Positions 6,419-15,457 of a stretch of 64,000 bases of DNA are shown here, piece after piece. The position numbers and the translations under genes are program-made. The stretch is from Sphingomonas colocasiae (GTDB taxonomy: Bacteria; Pseudomonadota; Alphaproteobacteria; Sphingomonadales; Sphingomonadaceae). Location of the stretch: the NCBI RefSeq assembly GCF_019880585.1, contig NZ_JAINVV010000004.1:558001-622000 (forward strand), in the 5' to 3' direction. The notes beneath the pieces are model-generated. The model was not told the origin of the DNA, ran no database searches, and was given only the letters and a program-made list of their open reading frames with translations. Within the stretch, counting starts at the first letter, position 1. Every line of letters begins with the position of its first letter.

Positions 6419-8467
6419 ATGACCAACAGACTTCGCAATATCGGCATCATGGCGCATGTCGATGCCGGCAAGACCACATTGACCGAACGCATATTGTTCG
6501 ACACCGGCCGCATCCATAAGGTCGGCGACGTGCATAGCGGTACGGCGACGACCGATAGCCATATGCTGGAGAAGCGGCACGGGATCACCATCTCCGCTGC
6601 CGCGACCTCTTGTGTATGGCGCGATGCTGCGATCACGATCATCGATACGCCCGGCCATGTCGATTTCACGATCGAGGTCGAACGGTCGTTGCGCGTGCTT
6701 GATGGTGCGGTGGCGGTGTTTTCCGCGGTCACGGGCGTCGAAGCACAGTCGGAGACCGTGTGGCGCCAGGCCGACCGGTTTGGCGTGCCGCGACTTTGCT
6801 TCATCAACAAGATGGATCAGGTCGGGGCGGATTTTGACCGCGTGGTCGCGATGATCGACGACCGGCTGGGTGCAGTGCCGCTGCCGTTGCAGCTGCCGAT
6901 CGGCGGAGAGGGTGGTTTCAGCGGTGTTGTCGACCTCGTTGCCCTGGAAGCGTTTTGCTGGCCTGGGCAGGATGGTGTCCCTCAACGAATGGCGATCGCG
7001 CAGACGATGCGCGATGCGGTGGAGGCGGCGCGCCTGCGGCTGATCGAGACGCTTGCCGATCACGACGAGGGCGTGTTGACGACGTGGCTCGATGATCCGC
7101 TTGCGCTGACGCCTCAGGCGATACGCGCAGGCATCCGTCGCACATGCGTTGCGGGCAAATGTGCCCCCGTGCTGTGCGGTTCGGCCTATCGCAACATCGG
7201 CGTTCAGCCGCTTCTGGATGCGATCGTCGACTATGCGCCGGGCCCGGAAGATCGACCGCCTGTCACGGGCATCGATCCCCGCGATGGCATGGCACAAAGC
7301 CGTGCCATATGTCCGGATGCGCCGGCGGTCGCTCTGATCTCCAAGGTGCAGCCGAGCCGGTTCGGGGCGCTCGCCTTTCTGCGCGTCTATTCGGGGCGGT
7401 TGGCGCCGGGCATGACGATGCTCAATGCATCGACCGGCCGGGTCGAACGGATCGGCCGGCTGTTGCGGATGCATGTCGATGCGCAGGAGGAGATCGCCGA
7501 GGCGGGACCTGGCGAGGTCATCGCAGCGGTCGACCTCAAGGCGGTGCGTGCGGGCGATACCTTGTCTGATCCTGCGCATCCCATCGTTCTCGACGGCTTC
7601 GTCATCCCCGATCCGGTGATCGAGGCGGTGATCGAACCGCAAACGACGGACGACCGCAACCGGCTCGGCCCGGCGCTGGCGATGATGGAACGCGGCGATC
7701 CTTCGCTTCGTGTCTCGGTCGATCGCGACACCGGGCAGACGCTGCTGCGGGGCATGGGCGAATTGCATCTCAAAATCGTGGTCGAGACGCTGAAGGAGGA
7801 TTTCGGCGTTGAGGCCATGATCGGAGCGCCGCAAGTCGCCTATCGCGCCGCACCGACGCGTCGTGCCGAGGTCGATCATCTGCTGCGCAAGCAGAATGGC
7901 GGCCAGGGGCAGATGGCAAGGGTGCGACTGGCCTTCGAGCCGCTTGCGGCAGACGAGGCCGGACTTGTGTTCGAGAATCGGACGGTTGGCGGAACAGTTC
8001 CGAAGGACTATGTTCCGGCGATCCAAAAGTCGCTCGAACACGCGCTCGCAGACGGTGGGCCGGGCGGATATCCGGTGCTCGGCATGAAAGCCATCCTGCT
8101 CGACGGGGCCTTTCACGAGAAGGACTCGTCGGCGCTCGCCTTCGAGACTGCGGCACGCGATGCGTTCCGGATCGGTTTTCCGCAGACCGATCCGGTATTG
8201 CTCGAGCCGGTGATGCGTGTCGTGGTGGCGACGCCCGGAGACTATCTGGGTAGCGTCATCGGCGATCTGCAAAGCCGGCGTGGCCAGCTCAGGTCGACGG
8301 ACCTGGCTGGCCGGATACACGACGTGATCGCCGATGTGCCGCTCGGCGAGATGTTCAACTATGTGGGGACGCTCCGGTCGCTGTCGCAGGGCCGGGCGAG
8401 CTTCACGATGACTTTCGAGCGTTATGCACCGATGCCGGAACGGCTCGCGCTCGAAACCGTCGGTTGA
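6419..8467 (+). CDS. EF-G paralogue (translational GTPase)
   Basis: The protein (682 aa) has all five EF-G domains. G motifs are intact: AHVDAGKTT (P-loop), RHGITI (switch I), DTPGH, NKMD and CGSA. Domain IV keeps GGQGQMARV and FHEKDSSALAFETA. Domain V has VIGDLQSRRGQ, PLGEMFNYVGTLRSLSQGR and ends FERYAPMPERLA. It therefore looks like an active ribosomal translocase-type GTPase and not a truncated relic. It is not in a str operon: no rpsL, rpsG or tuf is adjacent. It also diverges from housekeeping EF-G, for example in GTATTDSHMLEKRH where most EF-Gs have a WMEQEQERG-like segment. It is best read as a second, specialised copy (fusA2-like). A Tet(M)-type protection protein is less likely because domain IV and V motifs follow EF-G. 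The 5' region carries an inverted repeat at 6333-6357. Confidence 0.8.
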   Translation: MTNRLRNIGIMAHVDAGKTTLTERILFDTGRIHKVGDVHSGTATTDSHMLEKRHGITISAAATSCVWRDAAITIIDTPGHVDFTIEVERSLRVLDGAVAVFSAVTGVEAQSETVWRQADRFGVPRLCFINKMDQVGADFDRVVAMIDDRLGAVPLPLQLPIGGEGGFSGVVDLVALEAFCWPGQDGVPQRMAIAQTMRDAVEAARLRLIETLADHDEGVLTTWLDDPLALTPQAIRAGIRRTCVAGKCAPVLCGSAYRNIGVQPLLDAIVDYAPGPEDRPPVTGIDPRDGMAQSRAICPDAPAVALISKVQPSRFGALAFLRVYSGRLAPGMTMLNASTGRVERIGRLLRMHVDAQEEIAEAGPGEVIAAVDLKAVRAGDTLSDPAHPIVLDGFVIPDPVIEAVIEPQTTDDRNRLGPALAMMERGDPSLRVSVDRDTGQTLLRGMGELHLKIVVETLKEDFGVEAMIGAPQVAYRAAPTRRAEVDHLLRKQNGGQGQMARVRLAFEPLAADEAGLVFENRTVGGTVPKDYVPAIQKSLEHALADGGPGGYPVLGMKAILLDGAFHEKDSSALAFETAARDAFRIGFPQTDPVLLEPVMRVVVATPGDYLGSVIGDLQSRRGQLRSTDLAGRIHDVIADVPLGEMFNYVGTLRSLSQGRASFTMTFERYAPMPERLALETVG

Positions 8468-8523
8468 GCAGGTGGGACGCGTGGCGAAGGCTGCGCGTCC
8501 CATTCGCGGCTTCTGCCGCACTC

Positions 8524-9057
8524 TCATCTCAACTGACGCTTCTCCAGTTTCCGCGCCAGTGTCCGCCGATGCATGCCCAGCCGCCGCGCGGCTTCGGAGA
8601 TGTTGAAGTCGGTTTCGACCAGGGTCTGGTGGATATGCTCCCACTCCACCGTCTTGATCGAGGATTGCCGGCCATCCACCGGCGCGTCGGGGTTGCCGTC
8701 GTCGCGGGCGAAGGCGGCTTCGATGTCGTCGGTGTTGGAGGGTTTGGCGAGATAGTGCGATGCGCCCAGCTTGATCGCCTCCACCGCCGTGGCGATGCTC
8801 GCGAAGCCGGTGAGCACGACGATCTTCATGTCGGGATCGCCGGCGCGCAGCGTCTGGACGCAGGCGAGCCCCGATGCGCCGCCGAGCTTGAGGTCGACGA
8901 CCGCGAAGCCGGGGCGATGCTCCGCCAGCAGCGCGACCAGCCCGTCATGGTTCGCGGCGGCGATCACGCGATAGCCGCGCCGTTCGAAGGATCGCCGCAA
9001 GGTGCGGGCAAAGGCTTCGTCGTCCTCGACGATGACGAGCAGCCGGTCTTCGCTCAT
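8524..9057 (-). CDS. regA: Redox response regulator of the RegA/ActR/PrrA family
   Basis: The protein (177 aa) has a receiver domain with the phospho-acceptor Asp at about residue 55 (VVDLKLGG), an acidic pocket in VEDDEAF and the conserved Lys in YLAKPS. After a short linker comes a Fis-type helix-turn-helix (NISEAARRLGMHRRTLARKL). Size and layout match RegA, PrrA and ActR, which control aerobic and anaerobic respiration, carbon and nitrogen genes in alphaproteobacteria. Its ATG overlaps the stop of the sensor kinase by 4 nt (ATGA at 9054-9057), so the pair is translationally coupled. It is the last gene of the quinol oxidase operon and converges with the EF-G paralogue. Confidence 0.9.
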   Translation of the reverse strand: MSEDRLLVIVEDDEAFARTLRRSFERRGYRVIAAANHDGLVALLAEHRPGFAVVDLKLGGASGLACVQTLRAGDPDMKIVVLTGFASIATAVEAIKLGASHYLAKPSNTDDIEAAFARDDGNPDAPVDGRQSSIKTVEWEHIHQTLVETDFNISEAARRLGMHRRTLARKLEKRQLR

Positions 9058-10370
9058 GATCTGGCCTTCCGTTCATAGGCGAGCGCCGCGAGCGGCAGGA
9101 GGATCCGGACGCAGGCGCCGCCGCCCGGCCGGTTCTCCACCGATGCGGTGCCGCCCATCTTGCGCAGCACGTTGACGAGCAGGAACAGGCCGAGCCCACC
9201 GCCGGTGCGGCCCTTGGTCGAGCGATAGGGCTGGCCGAAACGCTCGATCATCTCGGGCGGGAAGCCGGGGCCGCGATCGGCGATCTCCAGGATCAGCGAA
9301 TCCTGTTCCCGCCTTGCAGTCACGCCGATCCAGCTAGGCGAGGCTTCCGCCGCATTGTCGATGACATTGCCGATCACCTGCCGCAGCGCCGGATCGGAGA
9401 CGATGGTGACGTCCTCCCCGAAGCGATCGTCATAATCGAGGATATCGGGCAGCCGGCTGGCGCGCCATTCGGTGACGATGTCGTCGAGAAAGCCGCGCAT
9501 CGACGTCACCTTGGGCGCGACGCCCCGTGCCTCGCCGGCCGACATCAGAATGCCGCTGACGATCGCCTTGCAGCGCTGGATCGCCGCATCCATGTCCTCG
9601 ATATCGTCCTGCAATTCGCGGTCGTCGGCCAGGCGCGGCAGCCGGCGCCAATCGCCGACCAGCACCGACAGCGAGGAAAGCGGCGTGCCCAGTTCGTGCG
9701 CCGCGCCCGAGGCGAGCAGACCCATGCGGACGATATGATCCTCTTCGGCGGCGCGCTGCCGGATCGCGGCCAGCGCGGCGTCACGGTCGCGCAGGTTGCG
9801 GCCGATCCGCGTGACGAACGCGACCAGCAGCACCGCGATCAGCACGAAACAGATCAGGCTGCCCTTGAGGTAGAGCGCCAGCGGATCGCCGTCATAAGGC
9901 GGATGCAGCGCGAGCGGCGTCGGGTTGATCGAAACCGCCACCAGCGCGACCAGGCTGGCGAAGACGATCGCCCAGGCGGCGCGGGGCGTCAGCAGGATCG
10001 CGCCCAGCACGACGTGGAGCAGAAAGAGCGAGGCGAAGGGATTGGCGAGGCCGCCGGAGAAATGCAGTTGCCAGCCGAGCGTCGCGACGTCGAACAGCAA
10101 TGCGGAGGTCAATTCGGCATTGGTCACCGCCTTGCGCCGACGCAGCAGTGGCATGCTCGCCAGGTTGATCGCGACCAGCATCGCGATGGCGACGAACAGC
10201 GGCGCCAGCGGCAACCGGATGCCCATCAGCACATGCACCACCGCGATGGTGACAAGCTGTCCGCCGACGGCGAGCCAGCGAAGCTGAACCAGCAGCCGCA
10301 TGTTGCGGCGGCCGGCATCGGCCTCTGGCGGGGCGAGGTCGAGAGGAGCGCTGATCCTGGTCTCTGTCAC
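9054..10370 (-). CDS. regB: Redox sensor histidine kinase of the RegB/ActS/PrrB family
   Basis: The protein (438 aa) has about six N-terminal membrane helices, then a HisKA-HATPase core. Three hallmarks of RegB are present. They are the quinone-binding motif GGLANPF at about residues 106-112, the H-box ASGAAHELGTPLSSL with the phospho-His at about 225, and a Cys in QRCKAIV at about 267, matching the redox-active Cys of RegB. ATP-binding boxes are VIDNAAEAS, DRGPGFP and GGGLGLFL. The GTG at 10370 is chosen because it overlaps the SURF1 stop as GTGA. Being cotranscribed with the oxidase, the sensor probably reads quinone-pool redox state produced by its own operon's enzyme. Confidence 0.92.
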   Translation of the reverse strand: MTETRISAPLDLAPPEADAGRRNMRLLVQLRWLAVGGQLVTIAVVHVLMGIRLPLAPLFVAIAMLVAINLASMPLLRRRKAVTNAELTSALLFDVATLGWQLHFSGGLANPFASLFLLHVVLGAILLTPRAAWAIVFASLVALVAVSINPTPLALHPPYDGDPLALYLKGSLICFVLIAVLLVAFVTRIGRNLRDRDAALAAIRQRAAEEDHIVRMGLLASGAAHELGTPLSSLSVLVGDWRRLPRLADDRELQDDIEDMDAAIQRCKAIVSGILMSAGEARGVAPKVTSMRGFLDDIVTEWRASRLPDILDYDDRFGEDVTIVSDPALRQVIGNVIDNAAEASPSWIGVTARREQDSLILEIADRGPGFPPEMIERFGQPYRSTKGRTGGGLGLFLLVNVLRKMGGTASVENRPGGGACVRILLPLAALAYERKARS

Positions 10371-11110
10371 GCGGGCAATGGCCTGTGCGGGGCGGGTGAA
10401 CGCAGCACATAGCATGCGGCGGCGAGCGAGAGGAGCGCGAGCGCGAACCAGGTCAGCGCATATTGCAGGTGATTGTCGGCAAAGCGCAGCACGGTCAGCC
10501 CGCCGACGGGAAAACCGCCCGGATTGGCCGTGCCGTCCGCATCGATGAAATAGGGCGCCGTCGGCCCCAGCGCCTGCGCGCCGGCGATGGCGGGGACGTC
10601 GCGCGAATACCAGCGGCGGTTGGCGGGATCGTTCGACCGCAGGAAAGCGCCGCCGGGCTCGGAGACGCGCAACAGGCCCGAGACGGTGACGGTGCCGGAC
10701 GGGTTTCCGCTGGCGCGTGTCGCCCGGTCCTTGCGCTCGGCGGGAACGAAGCCGCGATTGACGAGCAATGTGAAGTCCGGCGTCTCCAGCGGGGTCAGCA
10801 CCCAATAGCCGCTCCCCAGATCGGTTACCGCCTGCACCAGCGTTTCGCGATCGTGGCGGAAACGGCCGGTGGCCCGGACGTGGCGATAGGCGTCGCCATC
10901 CGCCGATATGCCGGGCCAGGTGGCGGGACCGGGGGCGGGGACAGGGGCGGCATGGACGCGGCTTTCGACCGCCGCGATCAGCGCGTGCTTCCATGCACGC
11001 CGCTCCACCTGCCAGATGCCCAGCGCGACGAAGGCGGCGGCGCACAGCAGCGCCGCGCCCGCGAAGATGGCACGGGCGCGATTGGCGCGCCTGCGTGCCC
11101 GGCCGGTCAC
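10367..11110 (-). CDS. SURF1-like cytochrome oxidase assembly protein
   Basis: The protein (247 aa) belongs to the SURF1/Shy1 family, inner-membrane factors that help insert haem into haem-copper oxidases. It has the family topology: one N-terminal membrane helix (FAGAALLCAAAFVALGIWQ, with the typical GxWQ), a periplasmic domain including GYWVLTPLE and LVNRGFVP, and a C-terminal helix with NHLQYALTWFALAL. It starts with GTG at 11110 in a GTGA overlap with cyoD and ends in another GTGA overlap with the sensor kinase. Its place after cyoD suggests that it serves this quinol oxidase and not an aa3 cytochrome c oxidase. Confidence 0.9.
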   Translation of the reverse strand: MTGRARRRANRARAIFAGAALLCAAAFVALGIWQVERRAWKHALIAAVESRVHAAPVPAPGPATWPGISADGDAYRHVRATGRFRHDRETLVQAVTDLGSGYWVLTPLETPDFTLLVNRGFVPAERKDRATRASGNPSGTVTVSGLLRVSEPGGAFLRSNDPANRRWYSRDVPAIAGAQALGPTAPYFIDADGTANPGGFPVGGLTVLRFADNHLQYALTWFALALLSLAAACYVLRSPAPHRPLPA

Positions 11111-11460
11111 GGTATCTGTCTTACGTCGTGCGGCATCGGCATCATGTTGGTGTTCAGATGGTGCATCACCCAGAGCGATCCGGCCAGCATGATCAGGACG
11201 ACGATGATGGTGAAGACCAGCGCGGTCATCGACCAGCCGCCTTCCGCCCTGGGCGTCATGTGCAGGAAGTAGATCATGTGGACGACGATCTGCACGACCG
11301 CGAAAGCCATGATGATCGCGGCGGTGACGCCGGCGGCGAAGGGTTTCTCCATCACCAGCCAGAAGGGGATGGCGGTCAGGATCACCGACAGCACGAAGCC
11401 GATCGCATAGTCGCGCATCGAGGCGTGCGGGATCTCCACGGCGTGGTGATCGTGGCTCAT
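11107..11460 (-). CDS. cyoD: Cytochrome bo3 quinol oxidase subunit IV
   Basis: The 117-residue protein has three membrane helices and the CyoD pattern, including FVLSVILTAIPFWLV, VVQIVVHMIYFLHM and a final helix around IIVVLIMLAGSLWVMHHLN. The subunit stabilises the CuB site in assembly of the E. coli enzyme. Its start overlaps the cyoC stop (ATGA at 11457-11460) and its stop overlaps the SURF1 start (GTGA). Confidence 0.93.
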   Translation of the reverse strand: MSHDHHAVEIPHASMRDYAIGFVLSVILTAIPFWLVMEKPFAAGVTAAIIMAFAVVQIVVHMIYFLHMTPRAEGGWSMTALVFTIIVVLIMLAGSLWVMHHLNTNMMPMPHDVRQIP

Positions 11461-12086
11461 CGCAGCATTCCCATCAGATAGACCAGGGTGAAGACGCCGA
11501 TCCAGACGACGTCGAGGAAGTGCCAGAACATGCTGAGGCAGGCGACGCGGCGGCGATTGGCCGCGATCAGGCCGTGCCGGCCGAGCTGGACGATCAATGT
11601 CACCAGCCAGACCAGGCCGAAGGTGACGTGCAGGCCATGCGTGCCGACCAGCGTGAAGAAGGCCGACAGGAAGGCGCTGCGCTGCGGTGTCGCGCCGACA
11701 TGGATCAGGTGCTGGAACTCGTAGAGTTCGATCGAAAGGAAGGCGAGGCCGAACAGGCCGGTCACGCCCAGCCAGATCTGCGTCTGGCGCAGCCTGTTCC
11801 GCTGCATCGACAGCATCGCGAAACCGTAGGTGATCGACGAGAAGAGCAGCATCGCGGTGTTGAGCGCGATCAGGTCCAGGTCGAACAGGTCCCTGGGGCC
11901 GGGCCCCGCGGCGAAATTGCCGCCGAGCACCGCGTAGCAGGCGAAGAGGATCGCGAAGATGAGGCAATCGCTCATCAGATAGATCCAGAAGCCCAGCATG
12001 GTGCTGTGGCCTTCGGGATGCGGATGCTCGTCCAGTTCGTAGAAGCGGACCGGCGCGTCGTCGCGGGCGAGGGTGGCTGTGTTCAT
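11457..12086 (-). CDS. cyoC: Cytochrome bo3 quinol oxidase subunit III
   Basis: The protein (209 aa) is a five-helix CyoC/CoxC-type subunit. Visible motifs are GFWIYLMSDCLIFAILFA near the start, SIELYEFQHLI in the middle and FTLVGTHGLHVTFGLVWL followed by WHFLDVVWIGVFTLVYL. The gene begins 4 nt after the cyoB stop and overlaps cyoD by 4 nt. It completes the proton-pumping oxidase complex in the inner membrane. Confidence 0.94.
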   Translation of the reverse strand: MNTATLARDDAPVRFYELDEHPHPEGHSTMLGFWIYLMSDCLIFAILFACYAVLGGNFAAGPGPRDLFDLDLIALNTAMLLFSSITYGFAMLSMQRNRLRQTQIWLGVTGLFGLAFLSIELYEFQHLIHVGATPQRSAFLSAFFTLVGTHGLHVTFGLVWLVTLIVQLGRHGLIAANRRRVACLSMFWHFLDVVWIGVFTLVYLMGMLR

Positions 12087-12090
12087 CGGA

Positions 12091-14100
12091 TCAGGCTCCG
12101 GCCGCTGAAAGCTGGCGGGTGCGCTTGTCCTCCACCTCAGCCACGGTCGCGGCGGGGATGTGGAAGTCGCGCTTGTAGTTGAAGCTGTGGACGATCGCGC
12201 CGCCGATCAGCGAGATCAGGCTCAGCCCCGCCAGCCACCAGATATGCCAGATCAACGCGAAGCCGAGCACGGTGCTGATGCCGGCCAGGATGATGCCCGC
12301 GCCGGTGTTGCTGGGCATGTGGATATCGCGGAATCCAGTGAGCGGACGTTCGGCGCCCCGGCGCTTCATGTCGTGCCAGGCGTCGAGATCGTGGATCACC
12401 GGCGTGAAGGCGAAGTTGTAATCGGGCGGCGGCGAGCTGGTCGCCCATTCGAGCGTGCGGCCGTTCCACGGATCGCCGCTGGTCTCGCGAAGCTGGTCGC
12501 GCTTCCAGATGCTCACCGCGAACTGGATGAGCATGGCGAGGATGCCGACCGCGATGATCGCGGCGCCGATCCCGGCGACGACGAACCAGATCTGCAGCGA
12601 TGGATCGTCGAACACGCGCATCCGCCGCGTGACGCCCATCAGCCCCAATATGTAAAGCGGCATGAAGGCGAGCCAGAAGCCGACGACCCAGCACCAGAAG
12701 CTGACCTTGCCCCAGAAGACGTCGAGCTTGAAGCCGAAGGCCTTGGGCCACCAGTAATTGATCGCCGCGAACAGGCCGAACAGCACGCCGCCGATGATCA
12801 CATTGTGGAAATGCGCGATCAGGAACAGCGAATTGTGCAGCACGAAGTCGGCGGGCGGCACCGCGAGCAGCACGCCGGTCATGCCGCCCACCACGAAGGT
12901 GAGCATGAAGGCGATCGTCCACATCATCGGCAGGTCGAAGCGGATCCGGCCGCGATACATGGTGAAGAGCCAGTTGAAGAGCTTCGCGCCCGTGGGGATC
13001 GAGATCACCATGGTGGTGATGCCGAAGAAGCTGTTGACGCTGGCGCCCGATCCCATGGTGAAGAAGTGGTGCAGCCAGACGAGATAGCTCAGGATGGTGA
13101 TGCACACCGTCGCATAGACCATCGATGTGTAGCCGAAGAGGCGCTTGCCCGAGAAGGTGGAGGTGACTTCGGAGAAGACGCCGAACAGCGGCAGGATCAG
13201 GATGTAGACCTCCGGATGGCCCCAGATCCAGATCAGGTTCACGTACATCATCGGCGATCCGCCGAAATCGTTGGTGAAGAAGTTGGTGCCGGCATAGCGA
13301 TCGAGCCCGAGCAGCGCGAGCACGGCGGTCAGCACCGGGAAGGACGCGACGATCAGGATGTTGGCGCAGAGACTCGTCCAGGTGAAGACGGGCATCTTCA
13401 TCAGCCCCATGCCCGGCGCGCGCAGCTTCAGGATCGTCACGATCAGGTTGATGCCCGATAATGTCGTGCCCACGCCCGCGATCTGGAGCGCCCAGATATA
13501 ATAATCGACGCCGACATTCGGGCTGTAGGCGATGCCGGACAGCGGCGGATAGGCGAGCCAGCCGGTCTGCGCGAATTCGCCGACGAACAGCGAGACCATG
13601 ACGAGCACCGCACCCGCCGTTGTCATCCAGAAGCTGAAATTGTTGAGGAACGGGAAGGAGACGTCGCGCGCGCCGATCTGGAGCGGGACGATATAGTTCA
13701 TCAGCCCGGTGATGAAGGGCATCGCCACGAAGAAGATCATGATCACGCCGTGCGCGGTGAAGATCTGGTCGTAATGATGCGCGTTCAGATAGCCTTCGGA
13801 TCCGCCGAAGGCCATCGCCTGCTGCAAGCGCATCATGATCGCGTCGGCGAAGCCGCGCAGGAACATGACGAGGCCCAGGATCATGTACATGATCCCGATC
13901 TTCTTGTGGTCGACGGTGGTGAACCATTCGCGCCACAGCCAGCCCCAGAGACGGTATTTCGTGATCAGGGCGAGCATCACGAGGCCGCCGAGCACGACCG
14001 CGCCGAAGGTGGCGATCAGGATCGGTTCGTGCAGCGGAATCGCGTTCAGCGACAGGCGGCCCCAGATGGGGTCGGTTGCGGGCAGGGGAGGCGGGGTCAT
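12091..14100 (-). CDS. cyoB: Cytochrome bo3 quinol oxidase subunit I
   Basis: The protein (669 aa) is the haem-copper catalytic subunit. The quinol-site residues known from E. coli CyoB are present: Arg and Asp in [11 protein letters not shown], and His and Gln in HHYDQIF. Metal ligands are in [11 protein letters not shown] (low-spin haem), [12 protein letters not shown] (CuB His and the cross-linked Tyr), WLHHFFTMG (CuB) and [12 protein letters not shown] (both haems). The length and the long N-terminal extension match ubiquinol oxidases, not cytochrome c oxidases. The gene starts 16 nt after the cyoA stop. No cyoE (haem O synthase) is in this operon, so haem O must be made from a gene elsewhere. 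Confidence 0.95.
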   Translation of the reverse strand: MTPPPLPATDPIWGRLSLNAIPLHEPILIATFGAVVLGGLVMLALITKYRLWGWLWREWFTTVDHKKIGIMYMILGLVMFLRGFADAIMMRLQQAMAFGGSEGYLNAHHYDQIFTAHGVIMIFFVAMPFITGLMNYIVPLQIGARDVSFPFLNNFSFWMTTAGAVLVMVSLFVGEFAQTGWLAYPPLSGIAYSPNVGVDYYIWALQIAGVGTTLSGINLIVTILKLRAPGMGLMKMPVFTWTSLCANILIVASFPVLTAVLALLGLDRYAGTNFFTNDFGGSPMMYVNLIWIWGHPEVYILILPLFGVFSEVTSTFSGKRLFGYTSMVYATVCITILSYLVWLHHFFTMGSGASVNSFFGITTMVISIPTGAKLFNWLFTMYRGRIRFDLPMMWTIAFMLTFVVGGMTGVLLAVPPADFVLHNSLFLIAHFHNVIIGGVLFGLFAAINYWWPKAFGFKLDVFWGKVSFWCWVVGFWLAFMPLYILGLMGVTRRMRVFDDPSLQIWFVVAGIGAAIIAVGILAMLIQFAVSIWKRDQLRETSGDPWNGRTLEWATSSPPPDYNFAFTPVIHDLDAWHDMKRRGAERPLTGFRDIHMPSNTGAGIILAGISTVLGFALIWHIWWLAGLSLISLIGGAIVHSFNYKRDFHIPAATVAEVEDKRTRQLSAAGA

Positions 14101-14116
14101 GGCGCTCTCGATGCGA

Positions 14117-15304
14117 TCAGATCAGGGGACGGCCGGGGATCGGCGTTTCGTTGCGCGCGGTGCGTTCGGGCGCGAGCGGCCTGCTCGGCCGCGAAAGGCC
14201 GGCGCCGGTCAGCGGGGCGAGGTCGGCGGGCCGGTCGACCGGCGCCTTGCTCGGCGCCATCGGCACGGCGCAGGCCGCGGCGACATAGCGGGGCTTGAGC
14301 GTCGTGGAGGCGCTGCCGCGCGCCGCGAACTTGTCGTAGGCAAGGTCGCGGACATTATACACGCCGGCCATGCCCAGGCCGCCCTTCGCGTCGATCGACA
14401 TCATGTCGTGCATGCACATCTTGCCGGGTTCGACGCACAGATTGACGACCGCGTCGAACAGCGCGGGATCGACCGAGGCGAAGCGCTGGACCGGCTCCTT
14501 CTCGCTCGGGCGTTCGAGCTTCAGATAGGCGGCGCGATCGAGCGACTGGCCGGCGCCCCGGGCGCCGTCCGCCCAGCGCGCGAAGCCATCGGCGGACAGG
14601 CTCTTCACCGCGAAGCGCATGTTGGAGAAGCCGGCGCCCGAATAATTGGCGGAAAAGCCGGTGAAATCGCCTTCGTGGTTGAACACGCCGTGCAGGCGCG
14701 TCTCCATGCCGGGCATCGCGTAGATCTGCCCCGCCAGCGCCGGAATGTAGAAGCTGTTCATCACCGACGATGCGGAGATGCGGAACTGGATTGGGCGATC
14801 GACGGGCACGGCCAGTTCGTTGACGGTGGCGATGCCTTGTTCGGGGTAGATGAACAGCCATTTCCAGTCGAGCGCGACGACGTTGACCTCGAGTGGCTTC
14901 ACCTCGGCCGCGACCGGAACGCCGGCGGCGGTGCGGGTGAGCGGGCGATAGGGATCGAGCAGGTGCGTCGCCACCCAGGTGAGCGCGCCCAGGCAGATGA
15001 TGATCAGCAGCGGCGCCGCCCAGATCACCAGTTCGAGCTGGGTCGAATGGTCCCAGTCCGGCTTGTAGGTCGCTTCGCTGTTGGCGGCGCGATAGCGCCA
15101 GGCGAAGAACACTGTCAGCGCCATCACCGGCACGATGATCAGCAGCATCAGCACCGTCGAGATGACGATCAGATTGCCCTGCTGGCGCGCGACATCGCCC
15201 GCCGGATCGAGCACGACCATGTCGCAGCCGGCGAGCAGCGGCAGCACGGTCAGAAGCGGAAGCAGGCGCATGCCGGGCCTGAATCGGGCGAGGTGAGCGG
15301 ACAT
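14117..15304 (-). CDS. cyoA: Cytochrome bo3 quinol oxidase subunit II (lipoprotein)
   Basis: The protein (395 aa with this start) has a lipoprotein signal ([14 protein letters not shown]), two membrane helices and a cupredoxin domain. CuA ligands are missing: the region reads [14 protein letters not shown] where cytochrome c oxidases carry the Cys-rich CuA motif. This fits a quinol oxidase. MSAHLARF at 15304 is used; the ATG at 15271 (MRLLPLL) is an equally good start and gives a shorter signal peptide. The C-terminus is extended and proline-rich (about the last 50 residues). It is the first gene of a seven-gene minus-strand operon and is divergent from the MFS gene at 15458. Confidence 0.93.
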   Translation of the reverse strand: MSAHLARFRPGMRLLPLLTVLPLLAGCDMVVLDPAGDVARQQGNLIVISTVLMLLIIVPVMALTVFFAWRYRAANSEATYKPDWDHSTQLELVIWAAPLLIIICLGALTWVATHLLDPYRPLTRTAAGVPVAAEVKPLEVNVVALDWKWLFIYPEQGIATVNELAVPVDRPIQFRISASSVMNSFYIPALAGQIYAMPGMETRLHGVFNHEGDFTGFSANYSGAGFSNMRFAVKSLSADGFARWADGARGAGQSLDRAAYLKLERPSEKEPVQRFASVDPALFDAVVNLCVEPGKMCMHDMMSIDAKGGLGMAGVYNVRDLAYDKFAARGSASTTLKPRYVAAACAVPMAPSKAPVDRPADLAPLTGAGLSRPSRPLAPERTARNETPIPGRPLI

Positions 15305-15342
15305 GGCAGAGCGGTTAGGCGCGTCATGCTGCACCGCACATA

Positions 15343-15355
15343 GGACATTTTGTCC
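15343..15355. promoter_or_regulatory. Inverted repeat in the cyoA / MFS divergent region
   Basis: GGACA-TTT-TGTCC is a perfect 5-3-5 palindrome 39 nt upstream of the cyoA start, in the 153-nt region shared with the divergent transporter gene. It could be an operator. It does not obviously match a RegA site, so the binding protein is unknown. Confidence 0.25.
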
Positions 15356-15457
15356 AATCCCCCGATTGCGCCGATTGGCGCAGGGGCGTTTCATGACGGG
15401 GCGCCATGCCCTGCGAAGACTCATGCCGCGCGCGGCGAAGATGTGGACGATGATCCG

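Noticed and set aside
6419-8467. A tetracycline-type ribosomal protection protein
   Set aside because: Domain IV and V motifs (FHEKDSSALAF, PLGEMFNYVGTLRSL) are those of EF-G, not of Tet proteins.
6344-8644. A 766-codon open frame antisense to the EF-G paralogue
   Set aside because: It is a typical GC-rich shadow: Arg/His/Asp-rich with no domain motif, while the sense strand has a full EF-G.
9054-11045. Reading RegB as a 663-residue protein
   Set aside because: The first 225 codons lie inside the SURF1 gene in another frame and are Arg-rich without motifs; the GTG at 10370 fits the GTGA overlap and the RegB size.
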